DNA of 14,691 bases from DASVBJ01 sp036375895 (GCA_036375895.1 DASVBJ010000023.1:1-14691), one strand, 5' to 3'. Positions 6,922 to 14,410 are shown, counted from the stretch's first letter. Notes: generated by a model not told the origin, from the sequence alone. Program-made: numbers and translations.

Positions 6922-7658
6922 CCCACCACCCCACGGTGCTCGTCGTGCAGCACGAGCCGGACACCGGCCCGGGGTGGTTCGGCGTGTGGTTGGCCGACGC
7001 CGGCCTCGCGCTCGACGCGCGCCACCCCTACGCCGGTGACGACCTGCCCGGGCTCGACGGGTACGCCGGGCTGCTGGTCCTGGGCGGGGCGATGGGCCCG
7101 GCCGACGACGAGCGCTGCCCCTGGCTGCCGGGCACCCGGTCGCTGCTGGCGGCCGCGGTCGAGCGCGGCGTCCCCGCGTTCGGCATCTGCCTGGGCGCCG
7201 AGCTGCTGGCGCTGGCCTGCGGCGGTGCGGTGCGGCGGGCGGCCGCGCCGGAGCTGGGGGTGCAGCTGGTGACGCTGCGCCCGGAGTCGTCGGACGACCC
7301 GGTGTTCGGCGGGCTGCCGGACACCGTCGAGGTCCTGCAGTGGCACTGGGAGGAGATCGCCTCGCTGCCCGAGGGCGCGGTCTGGCTGGCCGAAGGCACG
7401 GCCTGTCCCCACCAGGTGTTCCGGGTGGGCGCTGCCGCGTGGGGTGTGCAGGGGCACCCGGAGGTCACCACGCCGATCGCGACCGGCTGGGCGCGCCAGG
7501 ACAGCCCGCTGGTCCAGGCCGTCGGTCTCGACCCCGCGGCGCTGGTCGGCGAGATGGCCGAGCGCGAGGTGTCGCTCGCGCAGACGTGGCGCCCGGTCGC
7601 CGAGCGCTTCGCCGGCGTCGTCCACGAGTACGCCGGGGCGCGGCCCCGTCACCACTAG
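6918..7658 (+). CDS. Class I glutamine amidotransferase domain protein
   Basis: A stand-alone class I (triad) glutamine amidotransferase of 246 residues that should hydrolyse an amide or gamma-glutamyl bond. The nucleophile is in FGICLGAELLA (Cys91) and the His-Glu pair is in WGVQGHPEV (His180, Glu182). An oxyanion-side LGGAMGP motif lies at 55-61 and a QWHWEE motif, typical of GuaA-like stand-alone members, at 141-146. No synthetase partner domain is fused, so the ammonia acceptor or the real substrate is unknown. The GTG start at 6918 overlaps the glnA2 stop (GTGA, four bases) and lacks its own ribosome binding site, so translation is probably coupled to glnA2. An open frame continues upstream across glnA2, but the homologous beta strand (PTVLVVQHEP) begins right after this GTG. 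Given the partner, removal of gamma-glutamyl groups made by GlnA2 is an attractive but untested role. Confidence 0.88.
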   Translation: MTHHPTVLVVQHEPDTGPGWFGVWLADAGLALDARHPYAGDDLPGLDGYAGLLVLGGAMGPADDERCPWLPGTRSLLAAAVERGVPAFGICLGAELLALACGGAVRRAAAPELGVQLVTLRPESSDDPVFGGLPDTVEVLQWHWEEIASLPEGAVWLAEGTACPHQVFRVGAAAWGVQGHPEVTTPIATGWARQDSPLVQAVGLDPAALVGEMAEREVSLAQTWRPVAERFAGVVHEYAGARPRHH

Positions 7659-7661
7659 CCT
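7656..7661 (+). promoter_or_regulatory. Putative -10 element (TAGCCT) for leaderless glnE
   Basis: TAGCCT fits TANNNT and lies 8 bases before the GTG of glnE. Its first three bases are also the TAG stop codon of the amidotransferase gene. There is no convincing -35. It is one of three such elements in the window. Confidence 0.35.
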
Positions 7662-7669
7662 GGGGCGTC

Positions 7670-10657
7670 GTGACCCTCGGGCGTGGCAGCAGCGCGGCCG
7701 CCCGCCTGGCGCGGGTCGGCTTCAGCGAGCCTGCCCGGGCGGCCCGGCTGCTCGACGAGCCGGCCATGCGTACGATCGCCGACGACGAGGGGGTCGTCAG
7801 CGCGCTGACCGCCGCCGCCGACCCTGACGCGGCGCTCGCCGGCCTGTCGCGGCTGGTGGAGGCGGCCGGTCCGGGCAGCGGACTGCCGGAGGGGCTGCTC
7901 GCCGACCCGGAGGCGTGCCGGCGGCTGCTCGCCGTGATGGGTGCCAGCGCCGCGCTCTCCGACCACCTCGCCAGGCACCCCTCGGAGTGGCGCGCGGTGG
8001 CCGGGCCCGACGACGCGCCGCCGGCCGCCGACGAGCTGCGCGCGACGCTGCTCGGTGCGGTCGGTGCGGACCCGGCCTCTCCCGCCCCGCGGGCGGCGTC
8101 GGGCGGCACGGCCGCCCTCGACACCCTCCGGCTCGCCTACCGGCGGTGCCTGCTGCGACTCGCCGCCCGCGACCTCGCCGGTCAGGTCGACGTCGAGGAC
8201 GTCGCGGCCGAGCTCGCCGACCTCGCCGGGGCCACGCTCGAGGCCGCGCTGGCGGTGGCCCGGGCCGAGCTGCCGACCGACGCGGCACCCTGCCGACTGG
8301 CGGTCATCGCCATGGGCAAGTGCGGCGGCCGCGAGCTGAACTACGTCAGCGACGTGGACGTCGTGTTCGTGGCCGAGCCGGCGGGCGGCGCCGACGAGAC
8401 CGCGGCGCTGCGCACCGCCACGACGCTCGCGTCCGGGCTGATGCGGGTGTGCTCCGCCAGCACCGGGGAGGGGGCGATCTGGCCGGTCGACGCGGCGCTG
8501 CGACCGGAGGGCAAGGCCGGCCCGCTCGTACGGACCCTGGCCAGCCATGTCGCCTACTACGAGCGGTGGGCCAAGACGTGGGAGTTCCAGGCGCTGCTCA
8601 AGGCGCGCCCGGTCGCCGGCGACCTCGACCTCGGCCAGGAGTACGTGGCCGCCGTCGCCCCGATGGTGTGGCGGGCGGCGGACCGCGAGGACTTCGTCCC
8701 CGATGTGCAGCAGATGCGCCGCCGGGTGGAGGACACGCTGCCGGCGAACGGTCGGGACCGGCAGATCAAGCTCGGCCCCGGCGGGCTGCGGGACGTCGAG
8801 TTCTCGGTGCAGCTGTTGCAGCTCGTGCACGGCCGCACCGACGACCGGCTGCGCAGCGCCAACACGCTCGAGGCGCTCGAGGCGCTGTCCACCTACGGCT
8901 ACGTCGGCCGGGACGACGCTGCCGGGCTGGACCGTGCCTACCGGTTCCTCCGCACCCTCGAGCACCGGCTGCAGATGCACCGGCTGCGCCGCACGCACGT
9001 GATGCCCGAGGACGAGGAGGCGCTGCGCCGGCTCGGCCGGTCGATCGGGCTCCGCGCCGACCCGGTGGCCGAGCTGCAGCAGCAGTGGCGCGAGCACGCC
9101 CGCGAGGTCCGCCGCCTGCACGAGAAGCTGTTCTACCGCCCGCTGCTCGCGTCCGTGGCCCGGCTCGGGCCGGCCGAGGCGCGTCTCACCCCGGAGGCCG
9201 CCGTCGAGCGGCTGGAGGCGCTGGGATACGTCGACCCGCAGGGCGCCCTGCGCCACCTCGAGGCGCTGACCGCCGGGGTGAGCCGGCGGGCCGCGATCCA
9301 GCGCACCCTCCTGCCGGTCATGCTCGGATGGTTCGCCGACGCGCCCGACCCGGACGGGGGCCTGCTCGCGTTCCGCCGCGTCAGCGAGGCGCTCGGCACG
9401 ACGCCGTGGTACCTCCGCCTGCTGCGCGACGAGGGTGCCGTCGCGGAGCGGCTGGCCCACCTGCTGGCCAGCAGCCGCTACGTGGTCGAGCTGCTGCAGA
9501 GGGCCCCGGAGGCCGTGGCGATGCTCGCCGACGACGACGGGCTCCGGCCGCGGGAGCGGCCAGGTCTGGCGTCCGAGCTGCGCGCGGCGGTGGACCGGCA
9601 CGACGACGCGGTGCAGGCCGTCACGAGCGTGCGCGCGGTCCGGCGCCGCGAGCTCTTCCGGATCGCGAGCGCCGACCTGCTCGGCATCGCCGATGTCGAC
9701 GCGGTGGGCGAGGCGCTCACCGCAGTCACCGCGGCGACGCTGCAGTCGGCGCTGGACGTGGCCACCCGTGCCGTGGCGGCCGACCGGGGCGGCATGCCCA
9801 CGCGCCTCTCGGTGGTGGCGATGGGGCGCTTCGGCGGCCACGAGCTGGGCTACACGAGTGACGCGGACGTGATGTTCGTCCACGACCCGCTGGACGGCGC
9901 CGACGAGCGCGAGGCCACGGAGGCAGCGCACGCGGTCGCGAACGAGCTGCGCCGGCTGCTCGCCGTACCCGCACCCGACCCGCCGCTGGTCGTCGACCCG
10001 GACCTGCGGCCCGAGGGCAGGCAGGGGCCGCTCGTGCGCACGCTCGCGTCCTACCGCGCGTACTACGCCCGCTGGTCGAAGGTGTGGGAGAGCCAGGCGC
10101 TGCTGCGGGCCGAGCCGGCCGCCGGCGACACCGGGCTCGGCCAGGCGTTCGTCGAGCTGATCGACCCGCTGCGCTACCCGGAGGGCGGCCTGGACGACGC
10201 GGCGGTCCGCGAGATCCGCCGCATCAAGGCCCGGGTCGAGTCCGAGCGGCTGCCGCGGGGCACCGACCCGGCCCGGCACACCAAGCTGGGACCCGGCGGA
10301 CTCGCCGATGTCGAGTGGACAGTGCAGCTGCTCCAGCTGCGCCACGGCGCCGAGCACCCGAGCCTGCGTACGACGAGGACGGTGGCCGCGCTGACCGCCG
10401 CGGCCGAGCTGGGGTTGCTCGACGACGAGCAGGCCGAGACGCTCCTGCACGCGTGGCACCTGGCCAGCCGGGTGCGCAACGCCATGCTGCTCGTGCGGGG
10501 CCGATCGGGTGACGCGCTGCCGACGGATCTGCGCGAGCTCTCGGGGATCGCCGGCGTTCTCGGCTACCCTCCGGGCGCAGCGGGCACGATGGTCGACGAC
10601 TACCGGAGGGCGACCCGCCGTGCCAGGACGGTGGTGAACGGGGTGTTCTACCGGTGA
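7670..10657 (+). CDS. glnE: Bifunctional glutamine synthetase adenylyltransferase/adenylyl-removing enzyme
   Basis: Attaches AMP to, and removes it from, the conserved tyrosine of classical GlnA, turning that enzyme off and on with nitrogen supply. The 995 residues equal the usual length (about 945-1000) and the two-fold architecture is clear. The N-terminal half, normally the adenylyl-removing unit, carries GKCGGRELNYVSDVDVVF (about 215-233, with Asp228 and Asp230). The C-terminal half, normally the adenylylating unit, carries GRFGGHELGYTSDADVMF (about 719-736, with Asp731 and Asp733). Each is followed by the helical-domain signature KLGPGGLRDVEF (from 367) or KLGPGGLADVEW (from 872). The open frame extends further upstream inside the amidotransferase gene. 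I placed the start at GTG 7670, just after that gene, because it follows a TAGCCT element and gives the family length. The neighbouring GlnA2 lacks the target tyrosine, so the substrate is presumably a GlnA1 outside the window. The stop overlaps the transporter start. Confidence 0.96.
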   Translation: MTLGRGSSAAARLARVGFSEPARAARLLDEPAMRTIADDEGVVSALTAAADPDAALAGLSRLVEAAGPGSGLPEGLLADPEACRRLLAVMGASAALSDHLARHPSEWRAVAGPDDAPPAADELRATLLGAVGADPASPAPRAASGGTAALDTLRLAYRRCLLRLAARDLAGQVDVEDVAAELADLAGATLEAALAVARAELPTDAAPCRLAVIAMGKCGGRELNYVSDVDVVFVAEPAGGADETAALRTATTLASGLMRVCSASTGEGAIWPVDAALRPEGKAGPLVRTLASHVAYYERWAKTWEFQALLKARPVAGDLDLGQEYVAAVAPMVWRAADREDFVPDVQQMRRRVEDTLPANGRDRQIKLGPGGLRDVEFSVQLLQLVHGRTDDRLRSANTLEALEALSTYGYVGRDDAAGLDRAYRFLRTLEHRLQMHRLRRTHVMPEDEEALRRLGRSIGLRADPVAELQQQWREHAREVRRLHEKLFYRPLLASVARLGPAEARLTPEAAVERLEALGYVDPQGALRHLEALTAGVSRRAAIQRTLLPVMLGWFADAPDPDGGLLAFRRVSEALGTTPWYLRLLRDEGAVAERLAHLLASSRYVVELLQRAPEAVAMLADDDGLRPRERPGLASELRAAVDRHDDAVQAVTSVRAVRRRELFRIASADLLGIADVDAVGEALTAVTAATLQSALDVATRAVAADRGGMPTRLSVVAMGRFGGHELGYTSDADVMFVHDPLDGADEREATEAAHAVANELRRLLAVPAPDPPLVVDPDLRPEGRQGPLVRTLASYRAYYARWSKVWESQALLRAEPAAGDTGLGQAFVELIDPLRYPEGGLDDAAVREIRRIKARVESERLPRGTDPARHTKLGPGGLADVEWTVQLLQLRHGAEHPSLRTTRTVAALTAAAELGLLDDEQAETLLHAWHLASRVRNAMLLVRGRSGDALPTDLRELSGIAGVLGYPPGAAGTMVDDYRRATRRARTVVNGVFYR

Positions 10658-11922
10658 GCGCAGTCGCCGTGGGTGAGCAGGCCGACCGCCCGTCCACCTA
10701 CCGCGAGGCCCTGCGCAGCCGCGAGTTCCGTGGCCTCGTCGTCGCGCAGGTGCTGAGCGAGTGGGGCGACCACATCGCGCGGGTCGCGCTGGCCTCGCTC
10801 GTGCTGCGGCGCACCGACAGCGCGTTCCTCGCCGTGCTGGCCTTCGTCGTGAGCTTCCTCCCCGCGGTCTTCGGCTCGGCCCTGCTCGCGTCCTTCGCCG
10901 ACCGGCTGCCGCGCAAGGTGGTGATCCTCGCCTGCGACCTCGCGCGCGCGGTCGTCGTCCTGGTCATCGCGCTGCTCGCGGTCGCGTCGACGCCGGTGTG
11001 GGTGCTGCTGGGCCTGCTGCTCGTGGCCGAGGTCTTCACCGCGCCCTTCGAGGCGGCCCAGCGGGCGGTCGTGCCCGACGTGCTCATCGACCCGCGCACC
11101 TACCTGGCCGGCACCGGGCTGATGCGCGTGCTCTACCAGCTCGACCAGGTGATCGGCATCTGCCTGGCCGGCGTCGTCATCTACGCGGTGGGGGAGCGCG
11201 GGGGGCTGCTGCTCGACGCGCTGACCTTCGCGTTGTCCTTCGCGGTCATCGCGACCACGCTGCGGTGGCGACCGGCGACGCGGGAGGACGGTGCGCCACG
11301 CACCAGCCTGCTCACCGACTTCCGGGCCGGCTGGCGGCTGGTCTTCGACGACCCGGCCCTGAAGGCGCTCGTCCTGCTCGGCTGGAGCGCCTCGATCTTC
11401 CTGATCGCGCCGGAGGCCGTGGCCCTCGCGTACGCGCGGGCCGACGGCGCGACCGCCGCCACCGGCGCCGCGCTCATGGCCAGCATCCCGGCCGGAGCGG
11501 CCCTCGGGGCGCATGCCGTCGGGCGGCTCGGGCCGATGCGCCAGCTGCGCTCGATCGTGCCGCTGGCGGTGCTCACCTGCCTGCCGCTGCTGGCGACCTG
11601 CGTCGCGCCGCCCTGGTGGGTGGCGCTGCTCCTGTGGTTCGCGAGCGGGCTCGGGCAGGGCTTCATGATCCCGCTCATCGCCACGGTCAACCTGGTCAGT
11701 CCCGCCACGTTCCGCGGTCGGGTCAACGGCCTCGCGGCCGCGGGCTTCAGCGTGACGACGGCGGCGACGTTCCTGCTCGCCGGGCTGCTCGCCGACCTGA
11801 CCTCTCCGGCGGTGGCCGTGACGGCAGCCGGCGTACTGGGGCTGGCCATGATCGGCGTCGTGCACCACTCCTGGCCGCGCGGCGCGATCCGCCGCGCGGC
11901 CGCCAAGGTCTACGCGACCTGA
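10654..11922 (+). CDS. MFS transporter, EntS/macrolide-efflux-like
   Basis: Predicted proton-driven inner-membrane exporter of 422 residues with about 12 hydrophobic helices. The loop 2-3 signature reads ASFADRLPRKVV (79-90), a variant of the MFS motif A. A hydrophilic stretch rich in Arg, Asp and Thr at about 203-235 separates the two six-helix halves. The general look (short N-terminus, SREFRGLVVAQVLSEWGD entry into helix 1, QAAQR-like motif EAAQRAVVPD at 133-142) fits the EntS/MFS_3 group of siderophore and drug exporters, but the substrate cannot be read from sequence. GTG at 10654 overlaps the glnE stop by GTGA without a separate ribosome binding site, implying translational coupling to glnE. 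A link to nitrogen metabolism is only suggested by position. Confidence 0.9.
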   Translation: MSAVAVGEQADRPSTYREALRSREFRGLVVAQVLSEWGDHIARVALASLVLRRTDSAFLAVLAFVVSFLPAVFGSALLASFADRLPRKVVILACDLARAVVVLVIALLAVASTPVWVLLGLLLVAEVFTAPFEAAQRAVVPDVLIDPRTYLAGTGLMRVLYQLDQVIGICLAGVVIYAVGERGGLLLDALTFALSFAVIATTLRWRPATREDGAPRTSLLTDFRAGWRLVFDDPALKALVLLGWSASIFLIAPEAVALAYARADGATAATGAALMASIPAGAALGAHAVGRLGPMRQLRSIVPLAVLTCLPLLATCVAPPWWVALLLWFASGLGQGFMIPLIATVNLVSPATFRGRVNGLAAAGFSVTTAATFLLAGLLADLTSPAVAVTAAGVLGLAMIGVVHHSWPRGAIRRAAAKVYAT

Positions 11923-11942
11923 GCACGGCCTCCTGCGCCCGG

Positions 11943-11963
11943 CCGGCGGGTCAGGCCCGCCGG
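11943..11963. terminator. Hairpin between convergent MFS and DUF2510 genes
   Basis: CCGGCGGG and CCCGCCGG form a perfect eight-base G/C stem around a five-base loop (TCAGG). It lies 20 bases past the MFS stop. The loop holds the stop codon of the opposing gene (tca at 11951-11953), and the right arm is inside that gene. No U-tract is present on either side, which is common for actinobacterial terminators. It could serve both genes. Confidence 0.6.
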
Positions 11964-12637
11964 GTGGACTGCGGTGGCCGGGCCCAGTCGCCGCTGCGGG
12001 GTGCCTGCTCGGGGATGGCCGGGCCGGTGGCGGCGCCGGCGCGTCGGGTGTCGACCGTCCACGACCCGCCGTCCCAGAAGCGGAGCCAGCCCGAGGCGCC
12101 GCTCGGGTCGGGGTACCAACCCGCGGCCGGCGACGCGGGCGGGGTGGCCGCGAGCCGCAACAGCAGCGCCACCGCGACCGCCGGCAGGCAGTACAGGATG
12201 ACGACGCCGAGCAGGCTGCCGAGGGCGACCTGGTCGGCCGGCACCGGGTCACCCGCGCTCGTCGTCCACCAGTCGTCGCCGGCCCCTGTCACCACGCCGA
12301 TCGCGACCGTGATGAGGACGGCGACCGGCAGGACGACCGCCGAGGCGAGCAACGCCCAGGCCGCCCAGTCCGACCGCGGCAGGGCCATCCCGGCGAGGGC
12401 GACGAGCAGGGGTACGCCGAGCCAGGCCCAGCCGGCGTCGAGGTCCGGCGCCTGGGCCAGTGCGGCCAGCGCGACGGAGCCGGTGAGCAGCAGGAGGATG
12501 CTGACCGTCAGCGCGGCGCGCCGGAGGCCGTCCCGAGGGGGCGGGCGGCGGAGCCGCAGCGAGACGACCAGCCCGGCCGCGGCCGCGACCGCCACTACGG
12601 TCGTGCCGATCGCAAGCGCCCAGTCGCCGGCGTCCAT
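11951..12637 (-). CDS. Five-helix membrane protein with C-terminal DUF2510 domain
   Basis: Unknown function, 228 residues. Hydrophobic helices lie near 6-26, 42-61, 70-86, 90-116 and 138-161. Positive charges between helices 1 and 2 (RLRRPPPRDGLRR) suggest an outside N-terminus and a cytoplasmic C-terminus. Residues about 173-196 (GWYPDPSGASGWLRFWDGGSWT) match the actinobacterial DUF2510 signature of Trp, Asp-Pro and WDG-x-x-WT. This domain is most often at the N-terminus of membrane proteins, so the C-terminal placement is less usual. A proline/alanine-rich tail of about 30 residues follows. I chose ATG 12637 over the in-frame ATG 12643 because GGGAGG lies 7 bases upstream of the former and 1 base from the latter. 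It is convergent with the MFS gene and divergent from the hydrolase gene. Confidence 0.8.
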   Translation of the reverse strand: MDAGDWALAIGTTVVAVAAAAGLVVSLRLRRPPPRDGLRRAALTVSILLLLTGSVALAALAQAPDLDAGWAWLGVPLLVALAGMALPRSDWAAWALLASAVVLPVAVLITVAIGVVTGAGDDWWTTSAGDPVPADQVALGSLLGVVILYCLPAVAVALLLRLAATPPASPAAGWYPDPSGASGWLRFWDGGSWTVDTRRAGAATGPAIPEQAPRSGDWARPPQSTRRA

Positions 12638-12644
12638 GGGCATA

Positions 12645-12650
12645 CCTCCC
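12645..12650 (-). promoter_or_regulatory. Ribosome binding site of the DUF2510 gene
   Basis: GGGAGG on the minus strand. Its spacing (7 bases to ATG 12637, 1 base to ATG 12643) decides the start. Confidence 0.65.
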
Positions 12651-12723
12651 AGGGAGACCAGTCCGAGTGTCCGGGAACTGCCCGCGGGGCGCTAGGGGCG
12701 ATCGGCCCGGGCGGTGGCCGGGC

Positions 12724-12739
12724 ATGACCCCGCCGTAAC
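12724..12739 (+). promoter_or_regulatory. Putative GlnR-like site upstream of the exported hydrolase
   Basis: ATGAC and GTAAC are separated by six bases, giving the same 11-base half-site spacing and AC-n9-AC pattern as at glnA2. The right half-site continues as GTAACACCTTGCCGG, which differs by one base from GTAACACCTTCCCGG upstream of glnA2. It lies 29 bases before the hydrolase ATG. Chance is a real possibility, because the left half-site is imperfect. Otherwise the 12651-12768 divergent region is G/C-rich and no clear -35/-10 pair is visible. Confidence 0.3.
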
Positions 12740-12768
12740 ACCTTGCCGGGCGGCTCGTTGGGCAGCAC

Positions 12769-14334
12769 ATGACGCGTCGGACTGCGGGGAAGTTGAAGGC
12801 TGCGGTGGTGATGTCCGCGGTGGTGGTGACCGCCGCGACGCTCACCCCGGTGGGCGGGGCGGCAGCCGAGTCGGCGGGCCCTGCCGCGCGCGACGTCGTA
12901 CTCACGTCCTTCGACGGCACGCCGATCGTCGTCCACTTCTTCCCTGCGGAGGGCCTGCAGGCGGGCGCGCGCGTGCCCACGGTGCTGGACGGGCCCGGCT
13001 GGGGCAGCCCGGGCGACACCGACCCCAACAGCTCGACCCTGGAGGCGATCGGGGCGGTCGGGGTCGGGCCCCTGCGGGCGGCGGGCTACAACGTGGTCAC
13101 CTGGGACCCGCGGGGCTTCGGCGGCTCGGGCGGTGAGGCGGAGGTGGACTCCGCGGACTTCGAGGCCCGGGACGTCTCGGCGATCCTGGACTGGGTCGCC
13201 GGCCAGCCGGAGGCCCGCCTCGACGCGGCGGGTGACCCGCGGGTCGGCATGGCCGGGGCGAGCTACGGGGGCGGCGTCCAGCTCGTGACCGCCGCCACCG
13301 ACCACCGGGTCGACGCGATCGCGCCGGTGATCGCGTGGAACACCCTGCCGAGCAGCCTCGACAAGGACGGCGCGGTGAAGTTCGGCTGGGCCAGCATCCT
13401 GTGCGGGGACGGCCTCGGGCTCGGCACGCTGCCCGGTCTGATCAGCCCGGCCGGTGTGCAGACCGGCTCGGTGGACCCGCACGTGACCGACGCTTGTGTC
13501 CGAGGCGCCGCGACGGGCGAGTTCCCACCGGAGGACCTGAGCTGGTTCGCCGAGCGGGGACCTGCGCAGCTGCTCGACCGGATCACCGCCCCCACTCTGC
13601 TCATCCAAGGCACCGCCGACACGCTGTTCACGCTGCGCGAGGCCATCCTCAACCGCCAGGCGCTCGTCGCCACCGGGGTGCCGACGAAGATGGTGTGGTT
13701 CTGCGGCGGGCACGGGGTGTGCAACACCGACCCCGGCGCCCCGGGGCACGTCGAGGCGGTCACGCTCGACTGGTTCGCGCGCTACCTCGAGGACAAGCCG
13801 GTGAGCACGGGGCCGGCGTTCGAGTACGTCGACGACACCGGCACCTGGCGCAGCGGCGACTCCTACCCGCTGCCGTCGGCGGGCGCCCTCACCGGGTCCG
13901 GGTCGGGGGTGCTGCCGGTGAGCCCGGCCGGCAGCGCGCAGTCCGGCGTCCTGGTGGCGGCGACGCCGGCGGCCAACGCGGTCGAGGCGCGCGTGACCGC
14001 GCCAGGCTCCGCCGGCCACGCGGTGGGCGAGCCGACGCTGACGCTGACCTACAGCGGCACCGGGACACCGGCGACCACGCATCTCTACGCGCAGCTCGTG
14101 GACATGACCACCGGCAGGGTGCTCGGTAACCAGACCACGCCGATCCCCGTCGTCCTCGACGGTGCGACGCACACGATCATGCGGCCGCTGGAGGCGATCG
14201 CGGTCGAGGTCGGCCCCGGCTCCGACCTCAGGCTGCAGATCACCGACGACAGCACCGTCTACACCCAGCAGCGATCCACCGGCACGGTGACGGTGCAGGA
14301 AGCGGTGGTGTCCGTGCCGCTCGTCATCGCCTGA
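12769..14334 (+). CDS. Secreted alpha/beta hydrolase, X-Pro dipeptidyl-peptidase (S15)/CocE-like
   Basis: Predicted exported serine hydrolase of 521 residues, either a peptidase or an esterase. Residues 1-34 form a Sec signal peptide: basic start MTRRTAGKLK, hydrophobic core about 11-27, likely cleavage after GGAAA. An alpha/beta-hydrolase domain follows, with the oxyanion-side LDGPGWGSPGD (73-83), WDPRGFGGSGG (112-122), the nucleophile elbow GASYGGG (Ser165), the acid in GTADTLF (Asp284) and the base in CGGHGVCN (His315). Cys212, Cys243, Cys312 and Cys318 are placed to form up to two disulfides, as expected outside the cell. Residues about 365-521 look like the beta-rich C-terminal domain of the S15/CocE family (EVGPGSDLRLQITDDSTVY near the end). 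ATG 12769 has only a weak ribosome binding site but starts the signal peptide well. Substrate unknown. From memory, Mycobacterium tuberculosis also has exported hydrolases next to glnA2, though of a different family. Confidence 0.87.
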   Translation: MTRRTAGKLKAAVVMSAVVVTAATLTPVGGAAAESAGPAARDVVLTSFDGTPIVVHFFPAEGLQAGARVPTVLDGPGWGSPGDTDPNSSTLEAIGAVGVGPLRAAGYNVVTWDPRGFGGSGGEAEVDSADFEARDVSAILDWVAGQPEARLDAAGDPRVGMAGASYGGGVQLVTAATDHRVDAIAPVIAWNTLPSSLDKDGAVKFGWASILCGDGLGLGTLPGLISPAGVQTGSVDPHVTDACVRGAATGEFPPEDLSWFAERGPAQLLDRITAPTLLIQGTADTLFTLREAILNRQALVATGVPTKMVWFCGGHGVCNTDPGAPGHVEAVTLDWFARYLEDKPVSTGPAFEYVDDTGTWRSGDSYPLPSAGALTGSGSGVLPVSPAGSAQSGVLVAATPAANAVEARVTAPGSAGHAVGEPTLTLTYSGTGTPATTHLYAQLVDMTTGRVLGNQTTPIPVVLDGATHTIMRPLEAIAVEVGPGSDLRLQITDDSTVYTQQRSTGTVTVQEAVVSVPLVIA

Positions 14335-14359
14335 CCGGAAGCCCGCCTGCCCGGCCGGA

Positions 14360-14388
14360 GTGACGGCATCGGTGCGGCTGCCTAGTCT
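14360..14388 (+). promoter_or_regulatory. Putative promoter of the last gene
   Basis: GTGACG (four of six matches to the -35 consensus) at 14360-14365 is separated by 17 bases from TAGTCT (TANNNT) at 14383-14388. The -10 ends 6 bases before the GTG at 14395, so the transcript would begin at or next to the start codon. It is the best of the three CTAGNCT elements in the window because a -35 is also present. Confidence 0.45.
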
Positions 14389-14393
14389 GCAAG

Positions 14394-14410
14394 CGTGCGT
14401 GTCACGCACG
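14394..14410. repeat. Perfect 17-bp palindrome over the predicted transcription/translation start
   Basis: CGTGCGTG-T-CACGCACG has perfect eight-base arms around a single central base. It begins one base before the GTG start of the last gene and sits where a repressor bound to DNA would block initiation. An operator is the natural reading; a hairpin is unlikely with a one-base loop. Confidence 0.5.

Noticed and set aside
7340..7669. N-terminal extension of the glnE frame into the amidotransferase gene
   Set aside because: It would add 110 low-complexity residues beyond the usual GlnE length and overlap a gene with an intact triad.
7655..10459. Minus-strand open frame of 934 codons opposite glnE
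   Set aside because: Stops are rare on the antisense strand of G/C-rich genes. The translated sequence is Arg/Val/Gly/His-rich with no family features.
12705..12723. Six-base G/C inverted repeat (GCCCGG, 7-base loop, CCGGGC) in the divergent region before the hydrolase
   Set aside because: Short G/C stems like this are expected by chance at this composition, and it has no clear position relative to a start or stop.
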